Shown piece after piece: positions 30,595 to 44,426 of a stretch of 64,000 bases of DNA. Numbering within the stretch: the first letter of the stretch is position 1; each line of letters begins with the position of its first letter. This stretch comes from Megaustenia siamemsis (Eukaryota; Mollusca; Gastropoda; Stylommatophora; Ariophantidae). Both the position numbers and the translations under genes were made by a program. The DNA is taken from assembly GCA_032433765.1 (NCBI GenBank), contig JAVIAB010000159.1:61706810-61770809 (forward strand). The letters are read 5' to 3'. The notes beneath the pieces are model-generated. The model did no database searches. It was given only the letters and a program-made list of their open reading frames with translations, and was not told the DNA's origin.

Positions 30595-33500
30595 TGATTG
30601 CTATATATATTTTTTTCTTACAGATATGTAATTAAGCAAGCAGGTCGTAGAGAAGGCGTGGAGCGCCCTTATGAGTGATATTAGATTGTGTGCCCTGTCT
30701 GTCGGTCGCATGGAGAGACAGACACAACATTAGTCTATCATATAGGACACCGGAAGACAAAATAGAAAAGAAAGAAAGAAGGAAACATACAAACAAACAA
30801 ACAAATAGACAGAATGAAAGAATAATATTAATAAAAAGTTCCAGAACTGCAGTGATCAGAGAACAGTCAATGACTGACAGCTGACTGTTTCTGTTAAGAC
30901 TTGAGAATAACAGATCTGATCCAGACCTTGTTCTCTCAACCAAAAGAGCTGTTGGAACAAAACCAACCGATCTATCCAAACGGTCATTGATTGAAGAAGA
31001 AAGGCAAAATGGTAGGTAAAAATGTTATTCTGAATTCGGATGTGTTGGGACGAAAAAGAAAATATCGTAACTTTATTGCAAATCGCAAGCAATGCATTTA
31101 CTCCCACATTACTCGATATTACTGGCAGACAATAAAGCGGCATCTCAAAGTATGAACATCAAAGAAGAGAGAAAGAGATAGAAATAAAAGGTAAACACTG
31201 AATTGATTCTCCGGCTCTAATTGTCTGTATCCAAAAATAAGAAAGAACAAAAATGATGTCACCGTTTTGCTCAATGATATCAGTGTTGTGTGTAAAATAA
31301 AACTCAAACAGGAAACATCGCGTACAAAATAAATGACATCAATCTAAAGCAACACAATAGAAAGAAATAAACAGAAAAAATAACCTAATGTTGAATCTTT
31401 GCTAGTGTTATATTGTAGTAATGCACATTTGCATACGGTAATTTAATAATAGTTTGTGAGCAAAGATACAAAAAATTGGTAGAATTTGTTGGATTGTTAG
31501 CTACAGTAAAGGAAATTAACCAAAGTGACCGTTCAAAGTAAAATCATTTAAAAAAAAAAAACAACACATGCAATTACATTAGAGGTGATTCTGAAGAGGG
31601 AGTGTATTTGCCAGAATAAAAGAGATAGAACACGAGAGACACTGAAGAGAGAACGAGTAAACCAATGGAAATATTCTTAATAGAAATAACAATCAGGGGT
31701 CAGTTTTGGTTAATTGAGGTAAGTTTTGGTCATTTGTTGTCAGTTTGTGTCACCTGTAGTCAGTTGTCAGTTTGGGTCACCTCTGATCATCGGTCAGATT
31801 TGGATGTGTATGGTCAGTGTTTTTTGTTACTAAATGGTCAGTTAGGGTCATCAATGGTGAGTGTTTAATTTGGGTTATCTATGGTCAGTGGTCAGTTTGG
31901 GTCATCAATGGTCAGTGTTCAGTTTGGGTTATCTATGGTCAGTTGTCAGTTAGGGTCATCAATGGTCAGTATTCAGTTTGGGTCATCAATGGTCAGTATT
32001 CAGTTTGGGTCATCTATGGTCAGTATTCAGTTTAGGTTATCTATAGTCAGTATTCAGTTTGGGTTATCTATAGTCAGTATTCAGTTTAGGTCATCTATGA
32101 TCAGTATTCAGTTTGGGTCATATATGGTCAGTATTCAGTTTGGGTTATCTATAGTCAGTATTCAGTTTGGGTTATCTATAGTCAGTATTCAGTTTGGGTC
32201 ATCTATGGTCAGTATTCAGTTTGGGTCATATATGGTCAGTATTCAGTTTGGGTTATCTATAGTCAGTATTCTGTTTGGGTCATCTATGGTCAGTATTCAG
32301 TTTTCGTCATATATGGTCAGTATTCAGTTTTGGTCATATATGGTCAGTATTCAGTTTGGGCCATATATGGTCAGTGTTCAATGTGGGTTATCTATAGCCA
32401 GTGACCATTTTGGGTCATCTTTGATCAGTGGTCAGTTTGGATCACCTAAAAACAGTGGTCATTTTTGGTGAATTGTGGTCAGTTTGTGTCACCCGTAGCT
32501 AGTTGTCAGTTTGGGTTACCACTGTTACGGGTCAGATTTGGATGTGTGTGTTCAGTGGTCATTTTTGCTCATTGGTCAGTTAGAGTCATCAATGACCAGT
32601 ATTCAGTTTGGGTCATCTATTGTCAGTTGTCAGTTTGCGTCATCTATTGTCAGTTGTCAGTTTGCGTCATCTATTGTCAGTTGTCAGTTTGCGTCATCTA
32701 TTGTCAGTAGTCAGTTTGCGTCATCTATTGTTAGTAGTCAGTTTGCGTCATCTATTGTCAGTTGTCAGTTTGCGTCATATATTGTCAGTTGTCAGTTTGC
32801 GTCATCTATTGTCAGTTGTCAGTTTGCGTCATCTATTGTCAGTAGTCAGTTTGCGTCATCTATTGTCAGTTGTCAGTTTGCGTCATCTATTGTCAGTTGT
32901 CAGTTTGCGTCATCTATTGTCTGTTGTCTGTTTGCGTCATCTATTGTCAGTTGTCAGTTTGCGTCATCTATTGTCAGTAGTCAGTTTGCGTCATCTATTG
33001 TCAGTTGTCAGTTTGCGTCATCTATTGTCAGTTGTCAGTTTGCGTCATCTATTGTCAGTACTCAGTTTGGGTCATCTATGGTCAGTCGGCAGTTTGGATC
33101 ATATATTGCCAGTGTTTATTTTGGGTCATCCATGGTCAGTGGTCAGTTTGGGTCACCCGTGGTCATTGGTCAGTTTGGATCACGTCTAATCGGCAGTCAG
33201 TTTTGGATATATGTTAAAATATATGGTCAGTGGTCATTTTGGGCCATCTACTGTCAATTGTAAGTTTGGGTCATCTAAGGTCAGTGGACAGTTTGGGTCA
33301 CTTGTGATAAGTAGTCAGTTTGTGTCATTTATTGTCAGGGGTCAGTTTGGGTCAAGTATGGTCAGTGGTCAGTTTGGGTCACTTATGGTCAGTGGTCAGT
33401 TTGGGTCACCTTTGATCAGTGATCAGTTTGGCTCATCTATGTGTAATGGTAAATTTAGGTAATCCTTGGTCAGTTGTCATTATGGGTCACCTCTGGTCAG

Positions 33501-34065
33501 TGGTAATCTGTTATCAGTTTTCACTTTCGGTCAGTTGTCAGTTTTCGTCACCTGTGACTAATGGTCGGTTTGGGTCATATTTTGTCAGTTTTGGTCAGTG
33601 GTAATTGTGATCACCTGTGGCCAGTGGTCACATTGGGCCACCTGAATCTGCAGTTACATTGGATCACATGTGGTCAGTTTGGGTCACATGTGATCAGTGG
33701 TCACATGTGGTCAATTTGTGTCACCTGTAGTCATTGGTCAGTTTGCGTCACCTGTAGTCAGTGGTCAGTTTGCGTCACCTATAGTCATTGGTCAGTTTGT
33801 GTCACCTGTAGTCAGTGGTCAGTTTGTGTCACCTGTAGTCAGTGGTCAGTTTGCGTCACCTGTAGTCAGTGGTCAGTTTGCGTCACCTGTAGTCATTGGT
33901 CAGTTTGTGTCACCTGTAGTCAGTGGTCAGTTTGCGTCACCTGTAATCATTGGTCAGTTTGTGTCACCTGTAGTCAGTGATCAGTTTGCGTCAGCTTTAG
34001 TCAGTGATCAGTTTGCGTCACCTGTAGTCATTGGTCAGTTTGCGTCACCTGTAGTTATTGGTCAA
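30595..34065. repeat. Macrosatellite unit 2 (3,471 bp)
   Basis: Spacer and array nearly identical to unit 1. It shares with units 1 and 4 the array start 'cagttttggttaattgaggt' and, with unit 1, the spacer variant 'ccaaaaataagaaagaac' plus 'aaaatgatgtcaccg'. Confidence 0.9.
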
Positions 34066-37000
34066 TGATTGCTATATATATTTTTTTCTTACAGATATGT
34101 AATTAAGCAAGCAGGTCGTAGAGAAGGCGTGGAGCGCCCTTATGAGTGATATTAGATTGTGTGCCCTGTCTGTCGGTCGCATGGAGAGACAGACACAACA
34201 TTAGTCTATCATATAGGACACCGGAAGACAAAATAGAAAAGAAAGAAAGAAGGAAACATACAAACAAACAAACAAATAGACAGAATGAAAGAATAATATT
34301 AATAAAAAGTTCCAGAACTGCAGTGATCAGAGAACAGTCAATGACTGACAGCTGACTGTTTCTGTTAAGACTTGAGAATAACAGATCTGATCCAGACCTT
34401 GTTCTCTCAACCAAAAGAGCTGTTGGAACAAAACCAACCGATCTATCCAAACGGTCATTGATTGAAGAAGAAAGGCAAAATGGTAGGTAAAAATGTTATT
34501 CTGAATTCGGATGTGTTGGGACGAAAAAGAAAATATCGTAACTTTATTGCAAATCGCAAGCAATGCATTTACTCCCACATTACTCGATATTACTGGCAGA
34601 CAATAAAGCGGCATCTCAAAGTATGAACATCAAAGAAGAGAGAAAGAGATAGAAATAAAAGGTAAACACTGAATTGATTCTCCGGCTCTAATTGTCTGTA
34701 TCCAAAATTAAGAAAGAACAAAAATAATGTCACCGTTTTGCTCAATGATATCAGTGTTGTGTGTAAAATAAAACTCAAACAGGAAACATCGCGTACAAAA
34801 TAAATGACATCAATCTAAAGCAACACAATAGAAAGAAATAAACAGGAAAAAATAACCTAATGTTGAATCTTTGCTAGTGTTATATTGTAGTAATGCACAT
34901 TTGCATACGGTAATTTAATAATAGTTTGTGAGCAAAGATACAAAAAAATTGGTAGAATTTGTTGGATTGTTAGCTACAGTAAAGGAAATTAACCAAAGTG
35001 ACCGTTCAAAGTAAAATCATTTTAAAAAAAAAAACAACACATGCAATTACATTAGAGGTGATTCTGAAGAGGGAGTGTATTTGCCAGAATAAAAGAGATA
35101 GAACACGAGAGACACTGAAGAGAGAACGAGTAAACCAATGGAAATATTCTTAATAGAAATAACAATCAGGGGTCAGTTTTGGTCAATTGAGGTAAGTTTT
35201 GGTCATTTGTTGTCAGTTTGTGTCACCTGTAGTCAGTTGTCAGTTTGGGTCACCTCTGATCATCGGTGAGATTTGGATGTGTATGGTCAGTGTTTTTCGT
35301 TACTAAATGGTCAGTTAGGGTCATCAATGGTGAGTGTTTAATTTGGGTTATCTATGGTCAGTGGTCAGTTTGGGTCATCAATGGTCAGTGTTCAGTTTGG
35401 GTTATCTATGGTCAGTTGTCAGTTAGGGTCATCAATGGTCAGTATTCAGTTTGGGTCATCAATGGTCAGTATTCAGTTTGGGTCATCTATGGTCAGTATT
35501 CAGTTTAGGTTATCTATAGTCAGTATTCAGTTTGGGTTATCTATAGTCAGTATTCAGTTTAGGTCATCTATGGTCAGTATTCAGTTTGGGTCATATATCG
35601 TCAGTATTCAGTTTGGGTTATCTATAGTCAGTATTCAGTTTGGGTTATCTATAGTCAGTATTCAGTTTGGGTCATCTATGGTCAGTATTCAGTTTGGGTC
35701 ATATATGGTCAGTATTCAGTTTGGGTTATCTATAGTCAGTATTCTGTTTGGGTCATCTATGGTCAGTATTCAGTTTTCGTCATATATGGTCAGTATTCAG
35801 TTTTGGTCATATATGGTCAGTATTCAGTTTGGGCCATATATGGTCAGTGTTCAATGTGGGTTATCTATAGCCAGTGGCCATTTTGGGTCATCTTTGATCA
35901 GTGGTCAGTTTGGATCACCTAAAAACAGTGGTCATTTTTGGTGAATTGTGGTCAGTTTGTGTCACCCGTAGCTAGTTGTCAGTTTGGGTTACCACTGTTA
36001 CGGGTCAGATTTGGATGTGTGTGTTCAGTGGTCATTTTTGCTCATTGGTCAGTTAGAGTCATCAATGACCAGTATTCAGTTTGGGTCATCTATTGTCAGT
36101 TTGCGTCATCTATTGTCAGTTGTCAGTTTGCGTCATCTATTGTCAGTTGTCAGTTTGCGTCATCTATTGTCAGTAGTCAGTTTGCGTCATCTATTGTCAG
36201 TTGTCAGTTTGCGTCATCTATTGTCAGTAGTCAGTTTGCGTCATCTAATGTCAGTTGTCAGTTTGCGTCATATATTGTCAGTTGTCAGTTTGCGTCATCT
36301 ATTGTCAGTTGTCAGTTTGCGTCATCTATTGTCAGTAGTCAGTTTGCGTCATCTATTGTCAGTTGTCAGTTTGCGTCATCTATTGTCAGTTGTCAGTTTG
36401 CGTCATCTATTGTCAGTTGTCTGTTTGCGTCATCTATTGTCAGTAGTCAGTTTGCGTCATCTATTGTCAGTAGTCAGTTTGCGTCATCTATTGTCAGTTG
36501 TCAGTTTGCGTCATCTATTGTCAGTTGTCAGTTTGCGTCATCTATTGTCAGTACTCAGTTTGGGTCATCTATGGTCAGTCGGCAGTTTGGATCATATATT
36601 GCCAGTGTTTATTTTGGGTCATCCATGGTCAGTGGTCAGTTTGGGTCACCCGTGGTCATTGGTCAGTTTGGATCACCTCTAATCGGCAGTCAGTTTTGGA
36701 TATATGTTCAAATATATGGTCAGTGGTCATTTTGGGCCATCTACTGTCAATTGTAAGTTTGGGTCATCTAAGGTCAGTGGACAGTTTGGGTCACTTGTGA
36801 TAAGTAGTCAATTTGTGTCATTTATTGTCAGGGGTCAGTTTGGGTCAAGTATGGTCAGTGGTCAGTTTGGGTCACTTATGGTCAGTGGTCAGTTTGGGTC
36901 ACCTTTGATCAGTGATCAGTTTGGCTCATCTATGTGTAATGGTAAATTTAGGTAATCCTTGGTCAGTTGTCATTATGGGTCACCTCTGGTCAGTGGTAAT

Positions 37001-37531
37001 CTGTTATCAGTTTTCACTTTCGGTCAGTTGTCAGTTTTCGTCACCTGTGACTAATGGTCGGTTTGGGTCATATTTTGTCAGTTTTGGTCAGTGGTAATTG
37101 TGATCACCTGTGGCCAGTGGTCACATTGGGCCACCTGAATCTGCAGTTACATTGGATCACATGTGGTCAGTTTGGGTCACATGTGATCAGTGGTCACATG
37201 TGGTCAATTTGTGTCACCTGTAGTCATTGGTCAGTTTGCGTCACCTGTAGTCATTGGTCAGTTTGTGTCACCTGTAGTCAGTGGTCAGTTTGTGTCACCT
37301 GTAGTCAGTGGTCAGTTTGCGTCACCTGTAGTCAGTGGTCAGTTTGCGTCACCTGTAGTCATTGGTCAGTTTGTGTCACCTGTAGTCAGTGGTCAGTTTG
37401 CGTCACCTGTAGTCATTGGTCAGTTTGTGTCACCTGTAGTCAGTGATCAGTTTGCGTCAGCTTTAGTCAGTGATCAGTTTGCGTCACCTGTAGTCATTGG
37501 TCAGTTTGCGTCACCTGTAGTTATTGGTCAA
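34066..37531. repeat. Macrosatellite unit 3 (3,466 bp)
   Basis: The array start is 'cagttttggtcaattgaggt' and a nearby 'catcggtgagatttgg' variant; both are shared with unit 5. The spacer variant 'ccaaaattaagaaagaac' is shared with units 4 and 5. Confidence 0.9.
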
Positions 37532-40500
37532 TGATTGCTATAAATATATTTTTTTCTTACAGATATGTAATTAAGCAAGCAGGTCGTAGAGAAGACGTGG
37601 AGCGCCCTTATGAGTGATATTAGATTGTGTGTCCTGTCTGTCGGTCGCATGGAGAGACAGACACAACATTAGTCTATCATATAGGACACCGGAAGACAAA
37701 ATAGAAAAGAAAGAAAGAAGGAAACATACAAACAAACAAACAAATAGACAGAATGAAAGAATAATATTAATAAAAAGTTCCAGAACTGCAGTGATCAGAG
37801 AACAGTCAATGACTGACAGCTGACTGTTTCTGTTAAGACTTGAGAATAACAGATCTGATCCAGACCTTGTTCTCTCAACCAAAAGAGCTGTTGGAACAAA
37901 ACCAACCGATCTATCCAAACGGTCATTGATTGAAGAAGAAAGGCAAAATGGTAGGTAAAAATGTTATTCTGAATTCGGATGTGTTGGGACGAAAAAGAAA
38001 ATATCGTAACTTTATTGCAAATCGCAAGCAATGCATTTACTCCCACATTACTCGATATTACTGGCAGACAATAAAGCGGCATCTCAAAGTATGAACATCA
38101 AAGAAGAGAGAAAGAGATAGAAATAAAAGGTAAACACTGAATTGATTCTCCGGCTCTAATTGTCTGTATCCAAAATTAAGAAAGAACAAAAATAATGTCA
38201 CCGTTTTGCTCAATGATATCAGTGTTGTGTGTAAAATAAAACTCAAACAGGAAACATCGCGTACAAAATAAATGACATCAATCTAAAGCAACACAATAGA
38301 AAGAAATAAACAGGAAAAAATAACCTAATGTTGAATCTTTGCTAGTGTTATATTGTAGTAATGCACATTTGCATACGGTAATTTAATAATAGTTTGTGAG
38401 CAAAGATACAAAAAAATTGGTAGAATTTGTTGGATTGTTAGCTACAGTAAAGGAAATTAACCAAAGTGACCGTTCAAAGTAAAATCATTTAAAAAAAAAA
38501 AACAACACATGCAATTACATTAGAGGTGATTCTGAAGAGGGAGTGTATTTGCCAGAATAAAAGAGATAGAACACGAGAGACACTGAAGAGAGAACGAGTA
38601 AACCAATGGAAATATTCTTAATAGAAATAACAATCAGGGGTCAGTTTTGGTTAATTGAGGTAAGTTTTGGTCATTTGTTGTCAGTTTGTGTCACCTGTAG
38701 TCAGTTGTCAGTTTGGGTCACCTCTGATCATCGGTCAGATTTGGATGTGTATGGTCAGTGTTTTTTGTTACTAAATGGTCAGTTAGGGTCATCAATGGTG
38801 AGTGTTTAATTTGGGTTATCTATGGTCAGTGGTCAGTTTGGGTCATCAATGGTCAGTGTTCAGTTTGGGTTATCTATGGTCAGTTGTCAGTTAGGGTCAT
38901 CAATGGTCAGTATTCAGTTTGGGTCATCAATGGTCAGTATTCAGTTTGGGTCATCTATGGTCAGTATTCAGTTTAGGTTATCTATAGTCAGTATTCAGTT
39001 TGGGTTATCTATAGTCAGTATTCAGTTTAGGTCATCTATGATCAGTATTCAGTTTGGGTCATATATGGTCAGTATTCAGTTTGGGTTATCTATAGTCAGT
39101 ATTCAGTTTGGGTTATCTATAGTCAGTATTCAGTTTGGGTCATCTATGGTCAGTATTCAGTTTGGGTCATATATGGTCAGTATTCAGTTTGGGTTATCTA
39201 TAGTCAGTATTCTGTTTGGGTCATCTATGGTCAGTATTCAGTTTTCGTCATATATGGTCAGTATTCAGTTTTGGTCATATATGGTCAGTATTCAGTTTGG
39301 GCCATATATGGTCAGTGTTCAATGTGGGTTATCTATAGCCAGTGGCCATTTTGGGTCATCTTTGATCAGTGGTCAGTTTGGATCACCTAAAAACAGTGGT
39401 CATTTTTGGTGAATTGTGGTCAGTTTGTGTCACCCGTAGCTAGTTGTCAGTTTGGGTTACCACTGTTACGGGTCAGATTTGGATGTGTGTGTTCAGTGGT
39501 CATTTTTGCTCATTGGTCAGTTAGAGTCATCAATGACCAGTATTCAGTTTGGGTCATCTATTGTCAGTTGTCAGTTTGCGTCATCTATTGTCAGTTGTCA
39601 GTTTGCGTCATCTATTGTCAGTTGTCAGTTTGCGTCATCTATTGTCAGTAGTCAGTTTGCGTCATCTATTGTTAGTAGTCAGTTTGCGTCATCTATTGTC
39701 AGTTGTCAGTTTGCGTCATATATTGTCAGTTGTCAGTTTGCGTCATCTATTGTCAGTTGTCAGTTTGCGTCATCTATTGTCAGTAGTCAGTTTGCGTCAT
39801 CTATTGTCAGTTGTCAGTTTGCGTCATCTATTGTCAGTTGTCAGTTTGCGTCATCTATTGTCTGTTGTCTGTTTGCGTCATCTATTGTCAGTTGTCAGTT
39901 TGCGTCATCTATTGTCAGTAGTCAGTTTGCGTCATCTATTGTCAGTTGTCAGTTTGCGTCATCTATTGTCAGTTGTCAGTTTGCGTCATCTATTGTCAGT
40001 ACTCAGTTTGGGTCATCTATGGTCAGTCGGCAGTTTGGATCATATATTGCCAGTGTTTATTTTGGGTCATCCATGGTCAGTGGTCAGTTTGGGTCACCCG
40101 TGGTCATTGGTCAGTTTGGATCACGTCTAATCGGCAGTCAGTTTTGGATATATGTTCAAATATATGGTCAGTGGTCATTTTGGGCCATCTACTGTCAATT
40201 GTAAGTTTGGGTCATCTATGGTCAGTGGACAGTTTGGGTCACTTGTGATAAGTAGTCAGTTTGTGTCATTTATTGTCAGGGGTCAGTTTGGGTCAAGTAT
40301 GGTCAGTGGTCAGTTTGGGTCACTTATGGTCAGTGGTCAGTTTGGGTCACCTTTGATCAGTGATCAGTTTGGCTCATCTATGTGTAATGGTAAATTTAGG
40401 TAATCCTTGGTCAGTTGTCATTATGGGTCACCTCTGGTCAGTGGTAATCTGTTATCAGTTTTCACTTTCGGTCAGTTGTCAGTTTTCGTCACCTGTGACT

Positions 40501-40898
40501 AATGGTCGGTTTGGGTCATATTTTGTCAGTTTTGGTCAGTGGTAATTGTGATCACCTGTGGCCAGTGGTCACATTGGGCCACCTGAATCTGCAGTTACAT
40601 TGGATCACATGTGGTCAGTTTGGGTCACATGTGATCAGTGGTCACATGTGGTCAATTTGTGTCACCTGTAGTCATTGGTCAGTTTGCGTCACCTGTAGTC
40701 AGTGGTCAGTTTGCGTCACCTGTAGTCATTGGTCAGTTTGTGTCACCTGTAGTCAGTGGTCAGTTTGCGTCACCTGTAATCATTGGTCAGTTTGTGTCAC
40801 CTGTAGTCAGTGATCAGTTTGCGTCAGCTTTAGTCAGTGATCAGTTTGCGTCACCTGTAGTCATTGGTCAGTTTGCGTCACCTGTAGTTATTGGTCAA
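37532..40898. repeat. Macrosatellite unit 4 (3,367 bp)
   Basis: A mosaic: spacer text like units 3 and 5, array start like units 1 and 2. The terminal 'gcgtcacctgtagtcagt' block is about 100 bp shorter than in its neighbours, a loss of a few 27-bp units. Confidence 0.9.
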
Positions 40899-43800
40899 TG
40901 ATTGCTATATATATTTTTTTCTTACAGATATGTAATTAAGCAAGCAGGTCGTAGAGAAGGCGTGGAGCGCCCTTATGAGTGATATTAGATTGTGTGCCCT
41001 GTCTGTCGGTCGCATGGAGAGACAGACACAACATTAGTCTATCATATAGGACACCGGAAGACAAAATAGAAAAGAAAGAAAGAAGGAAACATACAAACAA
41101 ACAAACAAATAGACAGAATGAAAGAATAATATTAATAAAAAGTTCCAGAACTGCAGTGATCAGAGAACAGTCAATGACTGACAGCTGACTGTTTCTGTTA
41201 AGACTTGAGAATAACAGATCTGATCCAGACCTTGTTCTCTCAACCAAAAGAGCTGTTGGAACAAAACCAACCGATCTATCCAAACGGTCATTGATTGAAG
41301 AAGAAAGGCAAAATGGTAGGTAAAAATGTTATTCTGAATTCGGATGTGTTGGGACGAAAAAGAAAATATCGTAACTTTATTGCAAATCGCAAGCAATGCA
41401 TTTACTCCCACATTACTCGATATTACTGGCAGACAATAAAGCGGCATCTCAAAGTATGAACATCAAAGAAGAGAGAAAGAGATAGAAATAAAAGGTAAAC
41501 ACTGAATTGATTCTCCGGCTCTAATTGTCTGTATCCAAAATTAAGAAAGAACAAAAATAATGTCACCGTTTTGCTCAATGATATCAGTGTTGTGTGTAAA
41601 ATAAAACTCAAACAGGAAACATCGCGTACCAAATAAATGACATCAATCTAAAGCAACACAATAGAAAGAAATAAACAGGAAAAAATAACCTAATGTTGAA
41701 TCTTTGCTAGTGTTATATTGTAGTAATGCACATTTGCATACGGTAATTTAATAATAGTTTGTGAGCAAAGATACAAAAAAATTGGTAGAATTTGTTGGAT
41801 TGTTAGCTACAGTAAAGGAAATTAACCAAAGTGACCGTTCAAAGTAAAATCATTTAAAAAAAAAAAAACAACACATGCAATTACATTAGAGGTGATTCTG
41901 AAGAGGGAGTGTATTTGCCAGAATAAAAGAGATAGAACACGAGAGACACTGAAGAGAGAACGAGTAAACCAATGGAAATATTCTTAATAGAAATAACAAT
42001 CAGGGGTCAGTTTTGGTCAATTGAGGTAAGTTTTGGTCATTTGTTGTCAGTTTGTGTCACCTGTAGTCAGTTGTCAGTTTGGGTCACCTCTGATCATCGG
42101 TGAGATTTGGATGTGTATGGTCAGTGTTTTTCGTTACTAAATGGTCAGTTAGGGTCATCAATGGTGAGTGTTTAATTTGGGTTATCTATGGTCAGTGGTC
42201 AGTTTGGGTCATCAATGGTCAGTGTTCAGTTTGGGTTATGTATGGTCAGTTGTCAGTTAGGGTCATCAATGGTCAGTATTCAGTTTGGGTCATCAATGGT
42301 CAGTATTCAGTTTGGGTCATCTATGGTCAGTATTCAGTTTAGGTTATCTATAGTCAGTATTCAGTTTGGGTTATCTATAGTCAGTATTCAGTTTAGGTCA
42401 TCTATGGTCAGTATTCAGTTTGGGTCATATATGGTCAGTATTCAGTTTGGGTTATCTATAGTCAGTATTCAGTTTGGGTTATCTATAGTCAGTATTCAGT
42501 TTGGGTCATCTATGGTCAGTATTCAGTTTGGGTCATATATGGTCAGTATTCAGTTTGGGTTATCTATAGTCAGTATTCTGTTTGGGTCATCTATGGTCAG
42601 TATTCAGTTTTGGTCATATATGGTCAGTATTCAGTTTTGGTCATATATGGTCAGTATTCAGTTTGGGCCATATATGGTCAGTGTTCAATGTGGGTTATCT
42701 ATAGCCAGTGGCCATTTTGGGTCATCTTTGATCAGTGGTCAGTTTGGATCACCTAAAAACAGTGGTCATTTTTGGTGAATTGTGGTCAGTTTGTGTCACC
42801 CGTAGCTAGTTGTCAGTTTGGGTTACCACTGTTACGGGTCAGATTTGGATGTGTGTGTTCAGTGGTCATTTTTGCTCATTGGTCAGTTAGAGTCATCAAT
42901 GACCAGTATTCAGTTTGGGTCATCTATTGTCAGTTGTCAGTTTGCGTCATCTATTGTCAGTTGTCAGTTTGCGTCATCTATTGTCAGTTGTCAGTTTGCG
43001 TCATCTATTGTCAGTAGTCAGTTTGCGTCATCTATTGTCAGTTGTCAGTTTGCGTCATCTATTGTCAGTTGTCAGTTTGCGTCATCTATTGTCAGTTGTC
43101 AGTTTGCGTCATCTATTGTCAGTAGTCAGTTTGCGTCATCTATTTTCAGTTGTCAGTTTGCGTCATCTATTGTCAGTAGTCAGTTTGCGTCATCTATTGT
43201 CAGTTGTCAGTTTGCGTCATCTATTGTCAGTTGTCAGTTTGCGTCATCTATTGTCAGTAGTCAGTTTGCGTCATCTATTGTCAGTTGTCAGTTTGCGTCA
43301 TCTATTGTCAGTACTCAGTTTGGGTCATCTATGGTCAGTCGGCAGTTTGGATCATATATTGCCAGTGTTTATTTTGGGTCATCCATGGTCAGTGGTCAGT
43401 TTGGGTCACCCGTGGTCATTGGTCAGTTTGGATCACCTCTAATCGGCAGTCAGTTTTGGATATATGTTCAAATATATGGTCAGTGGTCATTTTGGGCCAT
43501 CTACTGTCAATTGTAAGTTTGGGTCATCTAAGGTCAGTGGACAGTTTGGGTCACTTGTGATAAGTAGTCAGTTTGTGTCATTTATTGTCAGGGGTCAGTT
43601 TGGGTCAAGTATGGTCAGTGGTCAGTTTGGGTCACTTATGGTCAGTGGTCAGTTTGGGTCACCTTTGATCAGTGATCAGTTTGGCTCATCTATGTGTAAT
43701 GGTAAATTTAGGTAATCCTTGGTCAGTTGTCATTATGGGTCACCTCTGGTCAGTGGTAATCTGTTATCCGTTTTCACTTTCGGTCAGTTGTCAGTTTTCG

Positions 43801-44426
43801 TCACCTGTGACTAATGGTCTGTTTGGGTCAAATTTTGTCAGTTTTGGTCAGTGGTAATTGTGATCACCTGTGGACAGTGGTCACATTGGGCCACCTGAAT
43901 CTGCAGTTACATTGGATCACATGTGGTCAGTTTGGGTCACATGTGATCAGTGGTCACATGTGGTCAATTTGTGTCACCTGTAGTCATTGGTCAGTTTGCG
44001 TCACCTGTAGTCAGTGGTCAGTTTGCGTCACCTGTAGTCATTGGTCAGTTTGTGTCACCTGTAGTCAGTGGTCAGTTTGCGTCATCTGTAGTCAGTGGTC
44101 AGTTTGCGTCAACTGTAGTCAGTGGTCAGTTTGCGTCACCTGTAGTCAATGGTCAGGATGTGTCACCTGTAGTCATTGGTCAGTTTGTGTCACCTGTAGT
44201 CAGTGGTCAGTTTGCGTCACATGTAGTCAGTGGTCAGTTTGCGTCACCTGTAGTCATTGGTCAGATTGTGTCACCTGTAGTCAGTGGTCAGTTTGCGTCA
44301 CCTGTAGTCATTGGTCAGTTTGTGTCACCTGTAGTCAGTGATCAGTTTGCGTCAGCTTTAGTCAGTGATCAGTTTGCGTCACCTGTAGTCATTGGTCAGT
44401 TTGCGTCACCTGTAGTTATTGGTCAA
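40899..44426. repeat. Macrosatellite unit 5 (3,528 bp)
   Basis: Spacer and array start match unit 3. Its terminal 27-bp block is longer than in the other units, which explains the greater length; its 'ttgcgtcatctattgtcagt' block is slightly shorter. Confidence 0.9.

Noticed and set aside
30632..31143. Minus-strand frames of 95 and 115 codons repeated in each macrosatellite spacer
   Set aside because: They overlap each other and plus-strand frames; repetition reflects unit duplication, and there is no recognisable domain.
27131..44426. Macrosatellite as pure assembly duplication
   Set aside because: Units differ by substitutions and by different numbers of 27-bp repeats, in mosaic fashion, which favours real copies; copy number still depends on the assembly.
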